From: JAXGMQ01 sp964613055
Lineage (GTDB): Bacteria > Caldisericota > Caldisericia > JAAYUI01
DNA length: 38,335 bases
NCBI GenBank assembly: GCA_964613055.1
Contig: CAZTGD010000018.1
Coordinates: 1-38,335, forward strand
Direction: 5' to 3'
Below are positions 6,949 through 15,388 of the stretch, piece by piece. The stretch's first letter is position 1; every line of letters starts with the position of its first letter. The notes beneath the pieces are model-generated. The model was not told the origin of the DNA, made no database searches, and saw only the letters and a list, made by a program, of their open reading frames with translations. Position numbers and translations under genes: made by a program.

Positions 6949-9900
6949 CTATCCCCCATTCCTGGATTGATACTTCAAAAGCCAATATAGTACGACAGCC
7001 ACGCATTCTCGTTTAACACCAGAACCTAGTTTTAATTTACCATCTGCGAAAAGTCTTTCATCCTTTGGGTTTATCAGTTTAGCCTCTACACATCCCTCTA
7101 CTCCCTTGAACCATGGACTGTCCTTGGTTAGGTCAGAGAATGTCGGTCTTACAGGGTTTGCAGATAAACCATAATGATTGGCTATCATCTGCAGGAGAAA
7201 CTCCAGGGTTGAATTTGAATTGGGATGATAATTGCCATTACCTGAAAGGACGCCTGCAATATAAAGTGATCCTATAAAGGGCTCTTCCTTGCTGTTTTTT
7301 TCAACGTCAGGATATGGACATGAACCAGGTTTTGGTTCAAGATTCAACGCTTTTGCTAGCCAGATTGCAACCTCTGCCTTTGTAGTTGGTTGAAAGGGCC
7401 TGAATGTGCGATCGGATTCGTCAGTGATCCCCGCTGTACAGACCTGAGCCACCTCATACACAGCGTTTCCTGATGCTGAATCAACTGCATAAAGGGGATC
7501 TGGCGTGTAGTGTGCCATCATGCTCCGGCTGTTACCTGCCACATCGGTGGCTTCCAGGTTGAGTGACCCGCTACCTGTGGGAAACTTCTTACTGACAGAA
7601 CCGTTTGTACTGAACTTCACCTCCACTCCGTTTACCGTGAGTCTCTTTGCACCAATACATGAAGCAATCAATTCGATCTCACGGTAACTCGTTCGACCAC
7701 CCTTTGGTGAGAGTACACTCAGCTCTGGTGGAGTTCGGTCGACAACAAGTGGGATATCCTCTGTATTTGATGTTCTCCCATCCTTGTTGGAGGTGATAGT
7801 AAGCTGATAATCCCCGTCTGCTATATCGATTGTATGTGTGAAGAAACCCTCTGGGTCAAGCATGAGAGTGTATGCCTTTCCGTTTAACTCGAGTGTTGCA
7901 TTGGAGATTGGAGGGGCAAACCCCGTTATTATGAGTGGATCGATGTTCGTTGGTGATGATGGTGAAATCAACCTCGGCCGAGGTAGTTTCCCCTGGTCGA
8001 GTCCAAACTGCGACACCATAATCCGCATAAACTCCTCAAGGACAGTCTTCAGATCGATATCCTCAAAATCGAATCCGCATGCTATCAGGTTGTTGTATCT
8101 GCAGATAGCACTTCCGCCTGGCGGAAATCGGGCAAGTTGTTCACCGCCGGATAGCACAGGTATAGTTACTCCGTAATTCTCTGCGGCACTACCAATGGAG
8201 ATGAGCATACCGCTGAAATCACCTCTACCCATAAAAGCAAATGTCTTGGTGGCTATCGATTCAATCTCGATTGGTTCTCCAAACTCACTGGTCAACTCAG
8301 GTCCTGATATTATGATAGATGCATCACACTTCAAAGCCGTCTTTATGTTGTTAATCAGATCTCTGTCGTCCCATCCCACTCTATCTCCACAGTTCCATAT
8401 AAACACAGAAGACGATACTATGTCACCAGCACTCACATGTGACTTTGATGTATGTGGAATGGCAAGGGTGGATAGCGTGCCAGCCAGATCGTCATATGCC
8501 TTTGGCATGAGTACATGTTCTGCTACTTGCACGAAGTTTGTATCAATTGTTCCTGGAACAGAAACGGTTATTCTTTGTGGTGTGTACCCCTTTGAAGCGA
8601 GTATGAGATTATATTCTCCTACATACAGATCGATGTCACCGTTTGATTTGGTATAGACTGGATCGACTGGAACATCTTCAAATATGATATAGAAGTCTGT
8701 GTTGGCTTGTATTTCAAGTGTGCCCTTATCAGCGCTTGTCAGGTCGATACTATCTGGAAGTTGAGATGTATCAACATTCAGCTGTTGACTCTCGAATCCA
8801 TAACTGCCAACAATGACTGATTTTTTCTCATCGGGCATGTGCGGGATAAAGAGGTTACCATCGGTGAACTGTATAGAATCATCTTCAATCTTTACAACAC
8901 CATCGATCTGATTACCCTCTCCCGTGACAGTCGCTGACCAGGACATCGTGTCATCAAAGGTTGAAAGGCAATAATTCAACAAACCTATTCGACTCTCATC
9001 AGAGCTCATCTTTGGGATCGTGAAGCCGAGGATGATGCCTTGACTCATCAGCGATGAAACTCGCAGACCTGCAACCGATTGTTTCTCAGAACCGGAGTAA
9101 TAAAACAGTGGTTCAGCCTTGTTCCCGATGGGTAACAACTCAGCACTCCTGAGGATACCTGTAGTCTCGATAGCTGTTGTCTCCCAACTGTCCCCGCTCC
9201 AGTATTTGATGCTGGAGCCACCATCGCTGGTGGGTGAGCAATCGAAGTAGTTCTCCAGAAACACGGTTGAATCGCTTTCACCCAGATAGCTTGCACCATA
9301 GAAATCCGATGTGAGTATAAGTTTCCCGCCTGAGTCAATATATTCCGACAACACCTTCGTTATCTTCCCGTCCGGTGACCCATCCAGATTCCATATTACA
9401 TAAGGAAACTTGGACAATTGTCCGCCTGTAACTCTACCGTCTCTGGTTGTCCAGATGAAGTATGGCTTATCGATGTCATCAAGGCATCTTCGCATCCTTC
9501 CCTGTATTGGTTCAGGAGGAATACCGAATGATGACTCCCTGTCATCGATGAATGCGATCTCAGCTGGATCGACATACACATCCACCTCTTTGTTTTCTTC
9601 AATGGTTATCTCAAATGATTTATCAGCGTGACCAAACGAATATATTCTAGCTTCGTGAGTGCCTGAAGGCAATGTTATGTGCACATGCCCATCATACCCC
9701 GGCGTGGTCGGCAAAGGGGAATTAGGAAACCGCAACTTGCATGGTGTTGCCTCGTCTATTTCTCTTGAAACTGCTGTGAGATCGAGATCATATGTTGGCA
9801 ATGGATTCAGTTTTACAATTTCTGCTTCGGGGATAAGTGTTGTATCCTCAAACCCAAATGAGCTTATATTTACACTCTTGCTGGGATCTGCAAGGAAAGA

Positions 9901-11295
9901 GAAACCATCGGCTTGCTCTCGGGAAACGTTGTATTTCCTGGTATCTGTCTGAATCTCGATATCACCCCAAAGGGTGTGGTTACCCCATTCAATATCGATG
10001 GTTCTAAGCTTTCGACCTTGGTTTGTATTGAAGCTGTTGCCTGCGTTTATCAGACCGTAACCGTACCGCCTATCTTTGCCATCCTTGCCCATTGGAATTG
10101 CTCCATCTATGAGCGCATGTCTTATGTCCTCAGGTGCCATGCCTGGATTCTCGGACAGCAGAAGAGCGCATAATCCAGCCACATGAGGTGCGGCGGAGCT
10201 TGTACCATCAACCATGTCATACGTTCTATGGGGTGTGGCTACTCGGATACCCTCTCCCGGTGCTACGAGGTCTGGTTTGGTAATGACACTTACCTCGTCT
10301 ATGTTCTCCCACGAAACCTGCGCTCCACCAGAGAAACTGGATACCTCTGATGTGAAGTTAACCGAACCGACTGCTATTACATCTTCGAAGTTACCAGGGT
10401 TGCTCGTGCTCCCCTCACCGTCATTTCCGCTGGATGCTATTGGAACGATACCCATTCGGATGAAGTTTCTTATGCCGCTTTCTAGATGACTCATCGCGCC
10501 AGGTGCACCGAATGACATGTTGACTACTCGAGGGTAGTCATCGGTGCTGTAATCTCCATCTGGATTGAGTATCCACTGCATTCCACCTAGAATTTGTGAC
10601 AGCGAACCTGATCCGCTGGGTATGACCGAGCCAACTATGAGTTGTGATTCCGGCGCAACACCGGTGGTTTCACCTGCGATAATCGAACAAACACTCGTTC
10701 CGTGACCGTCTGGGTCAGAAGCGATAGACTGACTGCTTTTCCTGCCATAGCTGTCAAAGAGCGCATAGCTTTTTATCTTTCCCTCGAGTTCAGGATGGGT
10801 TGAATCACAGCCGGAGTCCAACACGCCGATTGTTACCCCACTCCCCAGGTTCCCACTAACTTGAATATCGATAGCACCGATCATCTCAAGGTTCCATTTC
10901 TGTTTATCCTCAACAGACACCATGTCACTCTGTTTAAGTCGATGAGCCTCAAATCGAATGTTGGGCATGATGTCTATAACTCCAGGTATCTCAATCAGAT
11001 TGTCTAGCGCGCCTATCTTGCATACAACTGAGACCATGTTGGTTATCCAGAATGGTTTGTAGTCGATTACAGTACCATCAGCTATCAGTTCTTCCAGTGC
11101 ATTCAGCAGGGTGGCTTGAGACAGAGTAGTTTCAGTTATCAACTCAGACGGAGACCAGGCTGAACTGATCTCCTCAAGCACTATTATTCTATTTACATAG
11201 AATGAGTCATCACCGTGTAACTCGTGAACACTCTGTGAAACGGGTAACAACGAAAATATTAGACATAAATAGATTATAATGAGTATTTTATTCAT
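6949..11295 (-). CDS. Large exported subtilisin-like serine protease with SLH repeats
   Basis: A 1448-aa secreted S8 peptidase. A signal peptide covers about residues 1-22 and a propeptide-like region about 30-120. The catalytic triad is D160 (GVLDSGCDSTHPEL), H198 (DGHGTSV) and S366 (DGTSSAAPHVAG), with oxyanion N291 (SSGNDG), so the catalytic domain looks intact. The middle has PEGA- or carboxypeptidase-regulatory-like strands and two segments of Rossmann/ThuA-like pattern (around FPYVIWNLDG and VFIWNCGDRVGW). An Ig-like domain before residue 1200 contains VDRTPPELSVLSPKGG. The last 190 residues resemble three S-layer homology repeats (FRPFQPTTKAEVAIWLAKAL), suggesting cell-wall attachment. 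GGAGG lies four bases before the ATG. Confidence 0.92.
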   Translation of the reverse strand: MNKILIIIYLCLIFSLLPVSQSVHELHGDDSFYVNRIIVLEEISSAWSPSELITETTLSQATLLNALEELIADGTVIDYKPFWITNMVSVVCKIGALDNLIEIPGVIDIMPNIRFEAHRLKQSDMVSVEDKQKWNLEMIGAIDIQVSGNLGSGVTIGVLDSGCDSTHPELEGKIKSYALFDSYGRKSSQSIASDPDGHGTSVCSIIAGETTGVAPESQLIVGSVIPSGSGSLSQILGGMQWILNPDGDYSTDDYPRVVNMSFGAPGAMSHLESGIRNFIRMGIVPIASSGNDGEGSTSNPGNFEDVIAVGSVNFTSEVSSFSGGAQVSWENIDEVSVITKPDLVAPGEGIRVATPHRTYDMVDGTSSAAPHVAGLCALLLSENPGMAPEDIRHALIDGAIPMGKDGKDRRYGYGLINAGNSFNTNQGRKLRTIDIEWGNHTLWGDIEIQTDTRKYNVSREQADGFSFLADPSKSVNISSFGFEDTTLIPEAEIVKLNPLPTYDLDLTAVSREIDEATPCKLRFPNSPLPTTPGYDGHVHITLPSGTHEARIYSFGHADKSFEITIEENKEVDVYVDPAEIAFIDDRESSFGIPPEPIQGRMRRCLDDIDKPYFIWTTRDGRVTGGQLSKFPYVIWNLDGSPDGKITKVLSEYIDSGGKLILTSDFYGASYLGESDSTVFLENYFDCSPTSDGGSSIKYWSGDSWETTAIETTGILRSAELLPIGNKAEPLFYYSGSEKQSVAGLRVSSLMSQGIILGFTIPKMSSDESRIGLLNYCLSTFDDTMSWSATVTGEGNQIDGVVKIEDDSIQFTDGNLFIPHMPDEKKSVIVGSYGFESQQLNVDTSQLPDSIDLTSADKGTLEIQANTDFYIIFEDVPVDPVYTKSNGDIDLYVGEYNLILASKGYTPQRITVSVPGTIDTNFVQVAEHVLMPKAYDDLAGTLSTLAIPHTSKSHVSAGDIVSSSVFIWNCGDRVGWDDRDLINNIKTALKCDASIIISGPELTSEFGEPIEIESIATKTFAFMGRGDFSGMLISIGSAAENYGVTIPVLSGGEQLARFPPGGSAICRYNNLIACGFDFEDIDLKTVLEEFMRIMVSQFGLDQGKLPRPRLISPSSPTNIDPLIITGFAPPISNATLELNGKAYTLMLDPEGFFTHTIDIADGDYQLTITSNKDGRTSNTEDIPLVVDRTPPELSVLSPKGGRTSYREIELIASCIGAKRLTVNGVEVKFSTNGSVSKKFPTGSGSLNLEATDVAGNSRSMMAHYTPDPLYAVDSASGNAVYEVAQVCTAGITDESDRTFRPFQPTTKAEVAIWLAKALNLEPKPGSCPYPDVEKNSKEEPFIGSLYIAGVLSGNGNYHPNSNSTLEFLLQMIANHYGLSANPVRPTFSDLTKDSPWFKGVEGCVEAKLINPKDERLFADGKLKLGSGVKRECVAVVLYWLLKYQSRNGG

Positions 11296-11393
11296 CTGTC
11301 CTCCATGTGTATGATGGTATCGACTAGTAATACAACACTCAACATACTGTGGTTCTTATAATGTTCACAGAAGGTAGATGTTATCAATAAACG

Positions 11394-11960
11394 CTAGCCA
11401 AGCCTTTCCAGGGCTTTTCTGATGATCTCCTCTGATGGCAGTTCGCGGTCCACGCCTTCAAGTGATTTCTCTATTTCACCAATGGTAAAGCCCAATGCTC
11501 TAAGTCCAGCTCTGGCATCATCTATGTTACCAGATTGAGGCAATTGTCCAAGTACGAGAGGCATCTTTTCCATGACATCCTTCAGCTCCAATACAATCCT
11601 TTCAGCTGTCTTCTTGCCGATTCCATGAACTGTTTTAAACACCTCAGGTCTTTCATTTAACACAGCATCTGCAATCTGAGCTGTGGTGAGTGTTCTCATG
11701 ATGAGCATGGCTGATTTACCACCTACACCGCTTACCCTGGACTGTATGGTTCTCATCATCGTGGCTTCCTGTTTGGTGGCAAATCCGAACAGTGTTACTC
11801 CATCATCTTTGTGCTGATAGACGATATGGAGCTTTAATCTTGCTTCGCTTTGCATATTCGGAATCATGCCGTGAAAGACTCTATAGCCAACACCACCCAC
11901 ATCGAGAATAATGTAATCATCCTCAATATGCTCAACTGTTCCCTTGAGATGCGCGATCAT
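11394..11960 (-). CDS. ruvA: Holliday junction branch-migration protein RuvA
   Basis: A 188-aa protein, typical RuvA length. It starts MIAHLKGTVEHIEDDYIIL with the GGVGYRV motif of the OB domain. It has helix-hairpin-helix segments (RVSGVGGKSAM and VHGIGKKTAERIVLEL) and a small C-terminal domain (ARAGLRALGFTIGEIE). RuvA tetramers clamp Holliday junctions and recruit the RuvB motor. Neither ruvB nor ruvC lies within this window. GAGGAATTAG precedes the ATG, and a promoter-like sequence lies 16 bases upstream of the start. Confidence 0.95.
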   Translation of the reverse strand: MIAHLKGTVEHIEDDYIILDVGGVGYRVFHGMIPNMQSEARLKLHIVYQHKDDGVTLFGFATKQEATMMRTIQSRVSGVGGKSAMLIMRTLTTAQIADAVLNERPEVFKTVHGIGKKTAERIVLELKDVMEKMPLVLGQLPQSGNIDDARAGLRALGFTIGEIEKSLEGVDRELPSEEIIRKALERLG

Positions 11961-11976
11961 CTAATTCCTCGAAAAG

Positions 11977-12005
11977 AGTCTAACGCTATGATGGAGTAAA
12001 TTCAA
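11977..12005 (-). promoter_or_regulatory. Possible ruvA promoter
   Basis: On the minus strand TTGAAT (12005-12000), 17 bases, TAGACT (11982-11977), ending 16 bases before the ruvA ATG. The -10 box is imperfect. Confidence 0.45.
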
Positions 12006-12035
12006 CAGTGTTATTGCAAGTAAAATGCGAATGAC

Positions 12036-12290
12036 TTATTGTGATTGGCAACCGCATACATTGGATACAGTCATTGTCATAACAGTTTTATCATCCTTGG
12101 CTATGCTGTTGAACATGCTTTTGACTGCGTTTACACCCTCATCCAACTCACATGGTCCGATGATGGTTGACATGGAATTGACCTTGTACTCTAATCCAGT
12201 GCTTTTAAGTTTATCAATCGCCTTATTCACTGAATCAGAAACATCTGACGAGTCGATTGGATAGATACTCACCTGAATACTAACCATCAT
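12036..12290 (-). CDS. Thiamine-binding / MTH1187 (DUF77) family protein
   Basis: An 84-aa protein with the small ferredoxin-like fold pattern of the MTH1187/YqgV family (Thiamine_BP): VSIQVSIYPID, a helix, YKVNSMSTIIGP, a helix, TVMTMTVSNVC. Members bind thiamine or its pyrimidine moiety as oligomers. The ATG overlaps the methyltransferase stop (ATGA). It is the last gene of the run that begins with the TPP riboswitch and thiT, which fits a role in thiamine handling. An ATG three bases downstream is an equally good start. The C-terminus has a CGC pair of unknown meaning. Confidence 0.85.
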   Translation of the reverse strand: MMVSIQVSIYPIDSSDVSDSVNKAIDKLKSTGLEYKVNSMSTIIGPCELDEGVNAVKSMFNSIAKDDKTVMTMTVSNVCGCQSQ

Positions 12291-12934
12291 TTCTGCAACT
12301 TGGCAACAATTACTGCTCCATTGTTACTCTTGGTCAGTTTTCCTATCGATTCTCTCATACCCAGCATGTATCGAACATTTGGCGGGAAGTGAACGCAGTG
12401 AGAGAATTCTGCATCCTCGAGACCCAGGGCTTTCAATTCATCTACCGTTCTGAATGACGCTTTCTCCCAGAAAGCATCACCTTTACGAGACTCAGCCCAC
12501 ACACCTTTTGAGTTTAGTGTTGAAACGACAAGAATCCCTGTCGGTTTAAGCACCCTTTTCAACTCGGTTATAATTCCCCCAGCATCTTGGATAAATTCAA
12601 TAACAAATCCGCACAACACCCTGTCAAAATAATCCTTTTCAAATGGTATTTTTCTGACATCTCCCCTGACAAACCTGACCGTTTTCAGTTGAGGTTTATT
12701 CTCAGCAATTCTGAGCATCTCTGTGGATGCATCAACACCAGTGACAATCATACCAGCTGAGACCAGCAGTTCAGTGAATACTCCAGTACCGCACCCCGCA
12801 TCAAGCGCAGTCAAGCCTGGGGTAGGATCGAGCATGTCCATTATGGTCTTGCTCTCAACCTGATAAACGGCTTTCCCTAAGGGTGTATCAAAGAAACTGT
12901 CATAGCTGTCTGCTACACTGTCAAATAATTCCAT
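12287..12934 (-). CDS. Class I SAM-dependent methyltransferase
   Basis: A 215-aa Rossmann-fold methyltransferase of the UbiE/type 11 group. Motif I is ALDAGCGTGVFTELL (SAM-binding glycine loop), followed by GVDASTEML (acidic loop), FVRGDVRKIPF (motif II) and LKRVLKPTGILVVSTLN (motif III). The substrate cannot be predicted. GGAGGGAT lies five bases upstream of the ATG, and the gene begins three bases after the yigZ stop. It sits between yigZ and the thiamine-binding protein in the riboswitch-led operon, so a link to thiamine metabolism is possible but unproven. Confidence 0.88.
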   Translation of the reverse strand: MELFDSVADSYDSFFDTPLGKAVYQVESKTIMDMLDPTPGLTALDAGCGTGVFTELLVSAGMIVTGVDASTEMLRIAENKPQLKTVRFVRGDVRKIPFEKDYFDRVLCGFVIEFIQDAGGIITELKRVLKPTGILVVSTLNSKGVWAESRKGDAFWEKASFRTVDELKALGLEDAEFSHCVHFPPNVRYMLGMRESIGKLTKSNNGAVIVAKLQK

Positions 12935-12937
12935 TGC

Positions 12938-13570
12938 TTATCCCTCCACTGGTTTGAATAGATGTACGAGTTTTCCAGTTACTATCCTTACCGAACCTGC
13001 CGATATGTCTTCAATTATCTTTTCAAATCTGTCAATATTGGTTGACTCTATTAGCATATTTACGCTGATTTTGTCCGTATATTCCAGGCTTGGATTATTA
13101 TCGAATGATCTTATATGTGATTCCGCTTTTGACCAGAGTGAGTAATCAAGGACAAACGAAACCGATATAAGCTCTACTGTTTTCCCAATTCTGGCATTTT
13201 CTATAGCCTGTCTTGCAGATGTACCGTAAGCCCTTACAAGCCCCCCTATCCCCAGTTTTGTTCCCCCGAACTTCCGATAGACAACAATACCACAGTTCAT
13301 CAGATTATTTCTCTGAAGGGTTTGGAGGATGGGTTTTCCGGCTGTGCCACTGGGTTCGCCATCATCACTAGCCTTCTCCGTGAGCGTTGGGTTCCTTAAT
13401 CTAACCGCGCTACAGAAATGGCACATGCCGGTATACTTTTTTCGAATGGTATCCACGAAATGAATGAAATCGTCGATTGATTCCGCTGGTCTGAGGACGG
13501 CAGTGAATTCAGATCTTCTGTCCTCGTAGTATCCAACCGAAGTTTCTGCAACAGTGTACTCTTCACTCAC
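12938..13570 (-). CDS. YigZ/IMPACT family protein
   Basis: A 210-aa protein of the UPF0029/IMPACT-YigZ family. The conserved core SDDGEPSGTAGKPILQ, followed by VVYRKFGGTKLGIGGLVRAYG, is unmistakable. The C-terminal half has the ferredoxin-like domain DUF1949. Eukaryotic IMPACT regulates Gcn2; the bacterial function is poorly defined. The GTG start has only a distant AAGGA upstream. It lies 77 bases after thiT and three bases before the methyltransferase, on the same strand. Confidence 0.92.
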   Translation of the reverse strand: MSEEYTVAETSVGYYEDRRSEFTAVLRPAESIDDFIHFVDTIRKKYTGMCHFCSAVRLRNPTLTEKASDDGEPSGTAGKPILQTLQRNNLMNCGIVVYRKFGGTKLGIGGLVRAYGTSARQAIENARIGKTVELISVSFVLDYSLWSKAESHIRSFDNNPSLEYTDKISVNMLIESTNIDRFEKIIEDISAGSVRIVTGKLVHLFKPVEG

Positions 13571-13647
13571 ACCGTCAGTGTAATCCTTCTTTCTGTTTCA
13601 TCAACATCATTTCAATTGCATCAGTTGTGGGAAGTAAAGTTGTTTTG

Positions 13648-14535
13648 CTATTCGTTTTGTTCGAGTATGTTCATTCTGATTATGGGCAGTGATGCGAGAA
13701 TAGATATGATGGTTTCGGGTATCAGGTGCATGGCTATGTAGATGGATACGTATCCGAATAAACTGAATCCCTGCCAGTATTCTATGAATATCCAGAAGAA
13801 GAATACACCTGCGATGAAATGAAAGAAAAAGCGTCCAAAGGCACCAATGAAGATTGAGCCTATCTTGTTTACAACACCTTTTCTGAACACGAGATACGTT
13901 GGCAGGACAAAGGCTAGCACGATAGCGATGAAGGCGTATTTGTCCCATCCGAGTGTTGCATTTTCTAGCCCACTGCCAAACCATGCCTGGGTTATGTTTG
14001 TTGTGAGGCCAAGGACAAAGAACACTAGCAAGGCAAGGAATAGTCCCTTAACAGCCAAAAGAATCTTTGTTCTGTGTTTCTTCTCTGCTATCAATCCAGC
14101 AAAGCCAAGGGCTCCCCACGCCAGAGGATAATCTAGTATAACCTGCACTGGATGAACCAAGAACGGATCAGGTAGCATCATCAGCACTCCAGATATCACA
14201 CCCGTAAATACACCTGCCACAACACCTCTCCTCAAGGCAACGATGATGACTGGTACCATTGCAAGGGATATGGTACCACCCTGAGGTAGTTGTAATATCT
14301 TCAGGTAGCCCAGCACCAGCGCAAGTGCACATGCAACTCCAATCTCTGCGATCACCTTAGCCTCGAACCTGTATCGTCTGGTGAATACGATGAGCAGAAT
14401 AAAGCAGGTGATAATAAGAACTGAAATGAAGAGAGTAAACCAGTTTGTTACAATAGCCGGTGTTGACTGTGTCGTCGTCTGCGCACTCGTTTCTGCGGTG
14501 GCGACTAGTCCGTTTCCAAGTAAACTTGATAACAT
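13648..14535 (-). CDS. thiT: Thiamine transporter ThiT (ECF S-component)
   Basis: A 295-aa integral membrane protein whose last about 200 residues match the ECF-type thiamine-specific subunit ThiT/YuaJ: QLPQGGTISLAMVPVIIVAL, RRGVVAG.FTGV, and DYPLAWGALGFAG. It needs the shared ECF module (EcfA/A'/T), which is not in this window. The first about 65 residues (Thr/Gln/Ala-rich, then a TM segment) are an extension beyond the usual 180-200 aa. An AGGAGG lies four bases before the ATG and is buried in a hairpin. A TPP riboswitch precedes it, which supports thiamine as the substrate. Confidence 0.93.
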   Translation of the reverse strand: MLSSLLGNGLVATAETSAQTTTQSTPAIVTNWFTLFISVLIITCFILLIVFTRRYRFEAKVIAEIGVACALALVLGYLKILQLPQGGTISLAMVPVIIVALRRGVVAGVFTGVISGVLMMLPDPFLVHPVQVILDYPLAWGALGFAGLIAEKKHRTKILLAVKGLFLALLVFFVLGLTTNITQAWFGSGLENATLGWDKYAFIAIVLAFVLPTYLVFRKGVVNKIGSIFIGAFGRFFFHFIAGVFFFWIFIEYWQGFSLFGYVSIYIAMHLIPETIISILASLPIIRMNILEQNE

Positions 14536-14539
14536 AATT

Positions 14540-14555
14540 CCTCCTTGTCAGGAGG
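14540..14555 (-). promoter_or_regulatory. Shine-Dalgarno-sequestering hairpin of thiT
   Basis: In the mRNA, CCUCCU-GACA-AGGAGG forms a perfect 6-bp stem that hides the whole thiT ribosome site. There is no T run after it. Together with the TPP aptamer upstream this indicates control of translation initiation. An mRNA CCUUCC at 14566-14561 could pair with GGAAGG of the aptamer (14672-14667) as an alternative fold; this is inference. Confidence 0.6.
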
Positions 14556-14587
14556 TGTCTGGAAGGTTGCCCGGGTTTGGGCATGTT

Positions 14588-14682
14588 AAGCGTTCCCTTC
14601 GCTGGCATTATCCAGATCAGGTTCAGCGGGTTGGGTTTGTTCCCTCTCAGGTTTGTTCCCTCTCAGCCTTCCGGCACCCCGT
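14588..14682 (-). promoter_or_regulatory. TPP riboswitch (THI element) upstream of thiT
   Basis: Read on the minus strand, the aptamer shows the conserved parts in order: GGGGTGCC, GGCTGAGA, ACCCGCTGAACCTGATCTGG, ATAATGCCAGCGAAGGGAA. These form the pyrimidine-binding (CTGAGA) and pyrophosphate-binding (CTGATCTGGATAATGCCAGCG) arms. Between GGCTGAGAGGGAACAAAC and CCAACCC, a 16-nt block is duplicated so that CTGAGA occurs twice, which is unusual. Binding of TPP would be expected to shut off thiT. Confidence 0.95.
14635..14666 (-). repeat. Perfect 16-nt tandem duplication inside the TPP aptamer
   Basis: GTTTGTTCCCTCTCAG (plus strand) occurs at 14635-14650 and again at 14651-14666 with no mismatch. 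On the RNA strand each copy begins with CTGAGA, the ligand-contacting motif. Confidence 0.95.
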
Positions 14683-14694
14683 ATTGCTAATTAA

Positions 14695-14723
14695 TTAATA
14701 GTACTGATTCAGTTATTTGTCAA
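14695..14723 (-). promoter_or_regulatory. Promoter of the TPP riboswitch-thiT operon
   Basis: On the minus strand a consensus TTGACA (14723-14718), 17 bases, TATTAA (14700-14695). Transcription would begin just upstream of the aptamer's GGGGTGCC. Confidence 0.75.
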
Positions 14724-14735
14724 GTCTTCTGGTCG

Positions 14736-15284
14736 TTACATGGATACGAGAATAACATAAGAAACTGAAGCTATCAGGCTTGCCAGAACTATCAGTGTAT
14801 GAAGCATTAGCAGGAATGGCAATATGGGTTGAGAGTTGAATATGTTATTGTTTAAAGACATCTCCTTCAGCTCGAGAAGTTTGATCTTTCCAACCAAACC
14901 ACTAATCCGGCACTTGCATGTGTATATCCAGTAGAAAAAGAGTCCCTGGATAAAGAGATTCAGGAATAAAACAGTTATTGACATGATTATAGACTGCAAT
15001 GAAGGCAAAAGCACTCGGTTGTATGTGCCCTCGCCAAAATTAAATGTGAATGTATGCTGAGGAAAAACGCTGAAACTCAGCCAGAGAAAAAGCACCATGA
15101 CAATAATAGCACTGACTGATATCAGGGCTGTCATATTGATTAGCCTTCTCGTTTCCATCCCGTACTGTTTGTATTGTTCACGTATGTTTTTAGCTTGGAT
15201 ATCTAACTTTAGGTCATCCTTATAATCTCCCATTTCTTCGTCAACCATATCATCTTCCGAGTAAAATAGTTTTTCCTTCTTCAT
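14736..15284 (-). CDS. Integral membrane protein, unknown function
   Basis: I do not recognise a family. The 182-aa protein begins with an acidic and charged cytoplasmic stretch of about 48 residues. It then has three likely transmembrane helices, around residues 52-75, 93-120 and 155-180, and a loop with CKCR after the second. The start is supported by GGAGG upstream, and a good promoter lies at 15317-15344. It is a single-gene unit between the thiT promoter and divergent hrcA. A palindrome within its promoter suggests a repressor, identity unknown. Confidence 0.7.
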   Translation of the reverse strand: MKKEKLFYSEDDMVDEEMGDYKDDLKLDIQAKNIREQYKQYGMETRRLINMTALISVSAIIVMVLFLWLSFSVFPQHTFTFNFGEGTYNRVLLPSLQSIIMSITVLFLNLFIQGLFFYWIYTCKCRISGLVGKIKLLELKEMSLNNNIFNSQPILPFLLMLHTLIVLASLIASVSYVILVSM

Positions 15285-15316
15285 ATAACCTCCAGCGATG
15301 GCGTATCATCGTGATC

Positions 15317-15344
15317 ATTATATACACGTTTCCAAAACGTGCAA
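15317..15344 (-). promoter_or_regulatory. Promoter of the membrane-protein gene, overlapped by a palindrome
   Basis: On the minus strand TTGCAC (15344-15339), 16 bases, TATAAT (15322-15317). The spacer and part of the -35 box are covered by the inverted repeat at 15325-15341. Confidence 0.65.
15325..15341. promoter_or_regulatory. Perfect palindrome, candidate operator between divergent genes
   Basis: CACGTTT-CCA-AAACGTG: two 7-base arms around a three-base centre. It lies in the spacer of the minus-strand promoter and 11 bases upstream of the hrcA -35 box. It does not resemble the CIRCE element normally bound by HrcA. Confidence 0.5.
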
Positions 15345-15351
15345 TTGAAAC

Positions 15352-15380
15352 TTGAATCAAATGGCAAATGTAGTGATAAT
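15352..15380 (+). promoter_or_regulatory. hrcA promoter, predicted leaderless
   Basis: TTGAAT, 17 bases, GATAAT, ending only eight bases before the hrcA ATG. Transcription would start at about the start codon, which agrees with the absence of a Shine-Dalgarno site before hrcA. Confidence 0.55.
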
Positions 15381-15388
15381 TGTAACAG

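Noticed and set aside
7838..10489. Several long plus-strand frames opposite the subtilase
   Set aside because: They lie antisense within a clear coding sequence, lack ribosome sites and show no protein motifs.
15285..15388. CIRCE element before hrcA
   Set aside because: No TTAGCACTC/GAGTGCTAA arms are present; only the unrelated CACGTTT palindrome is seen.
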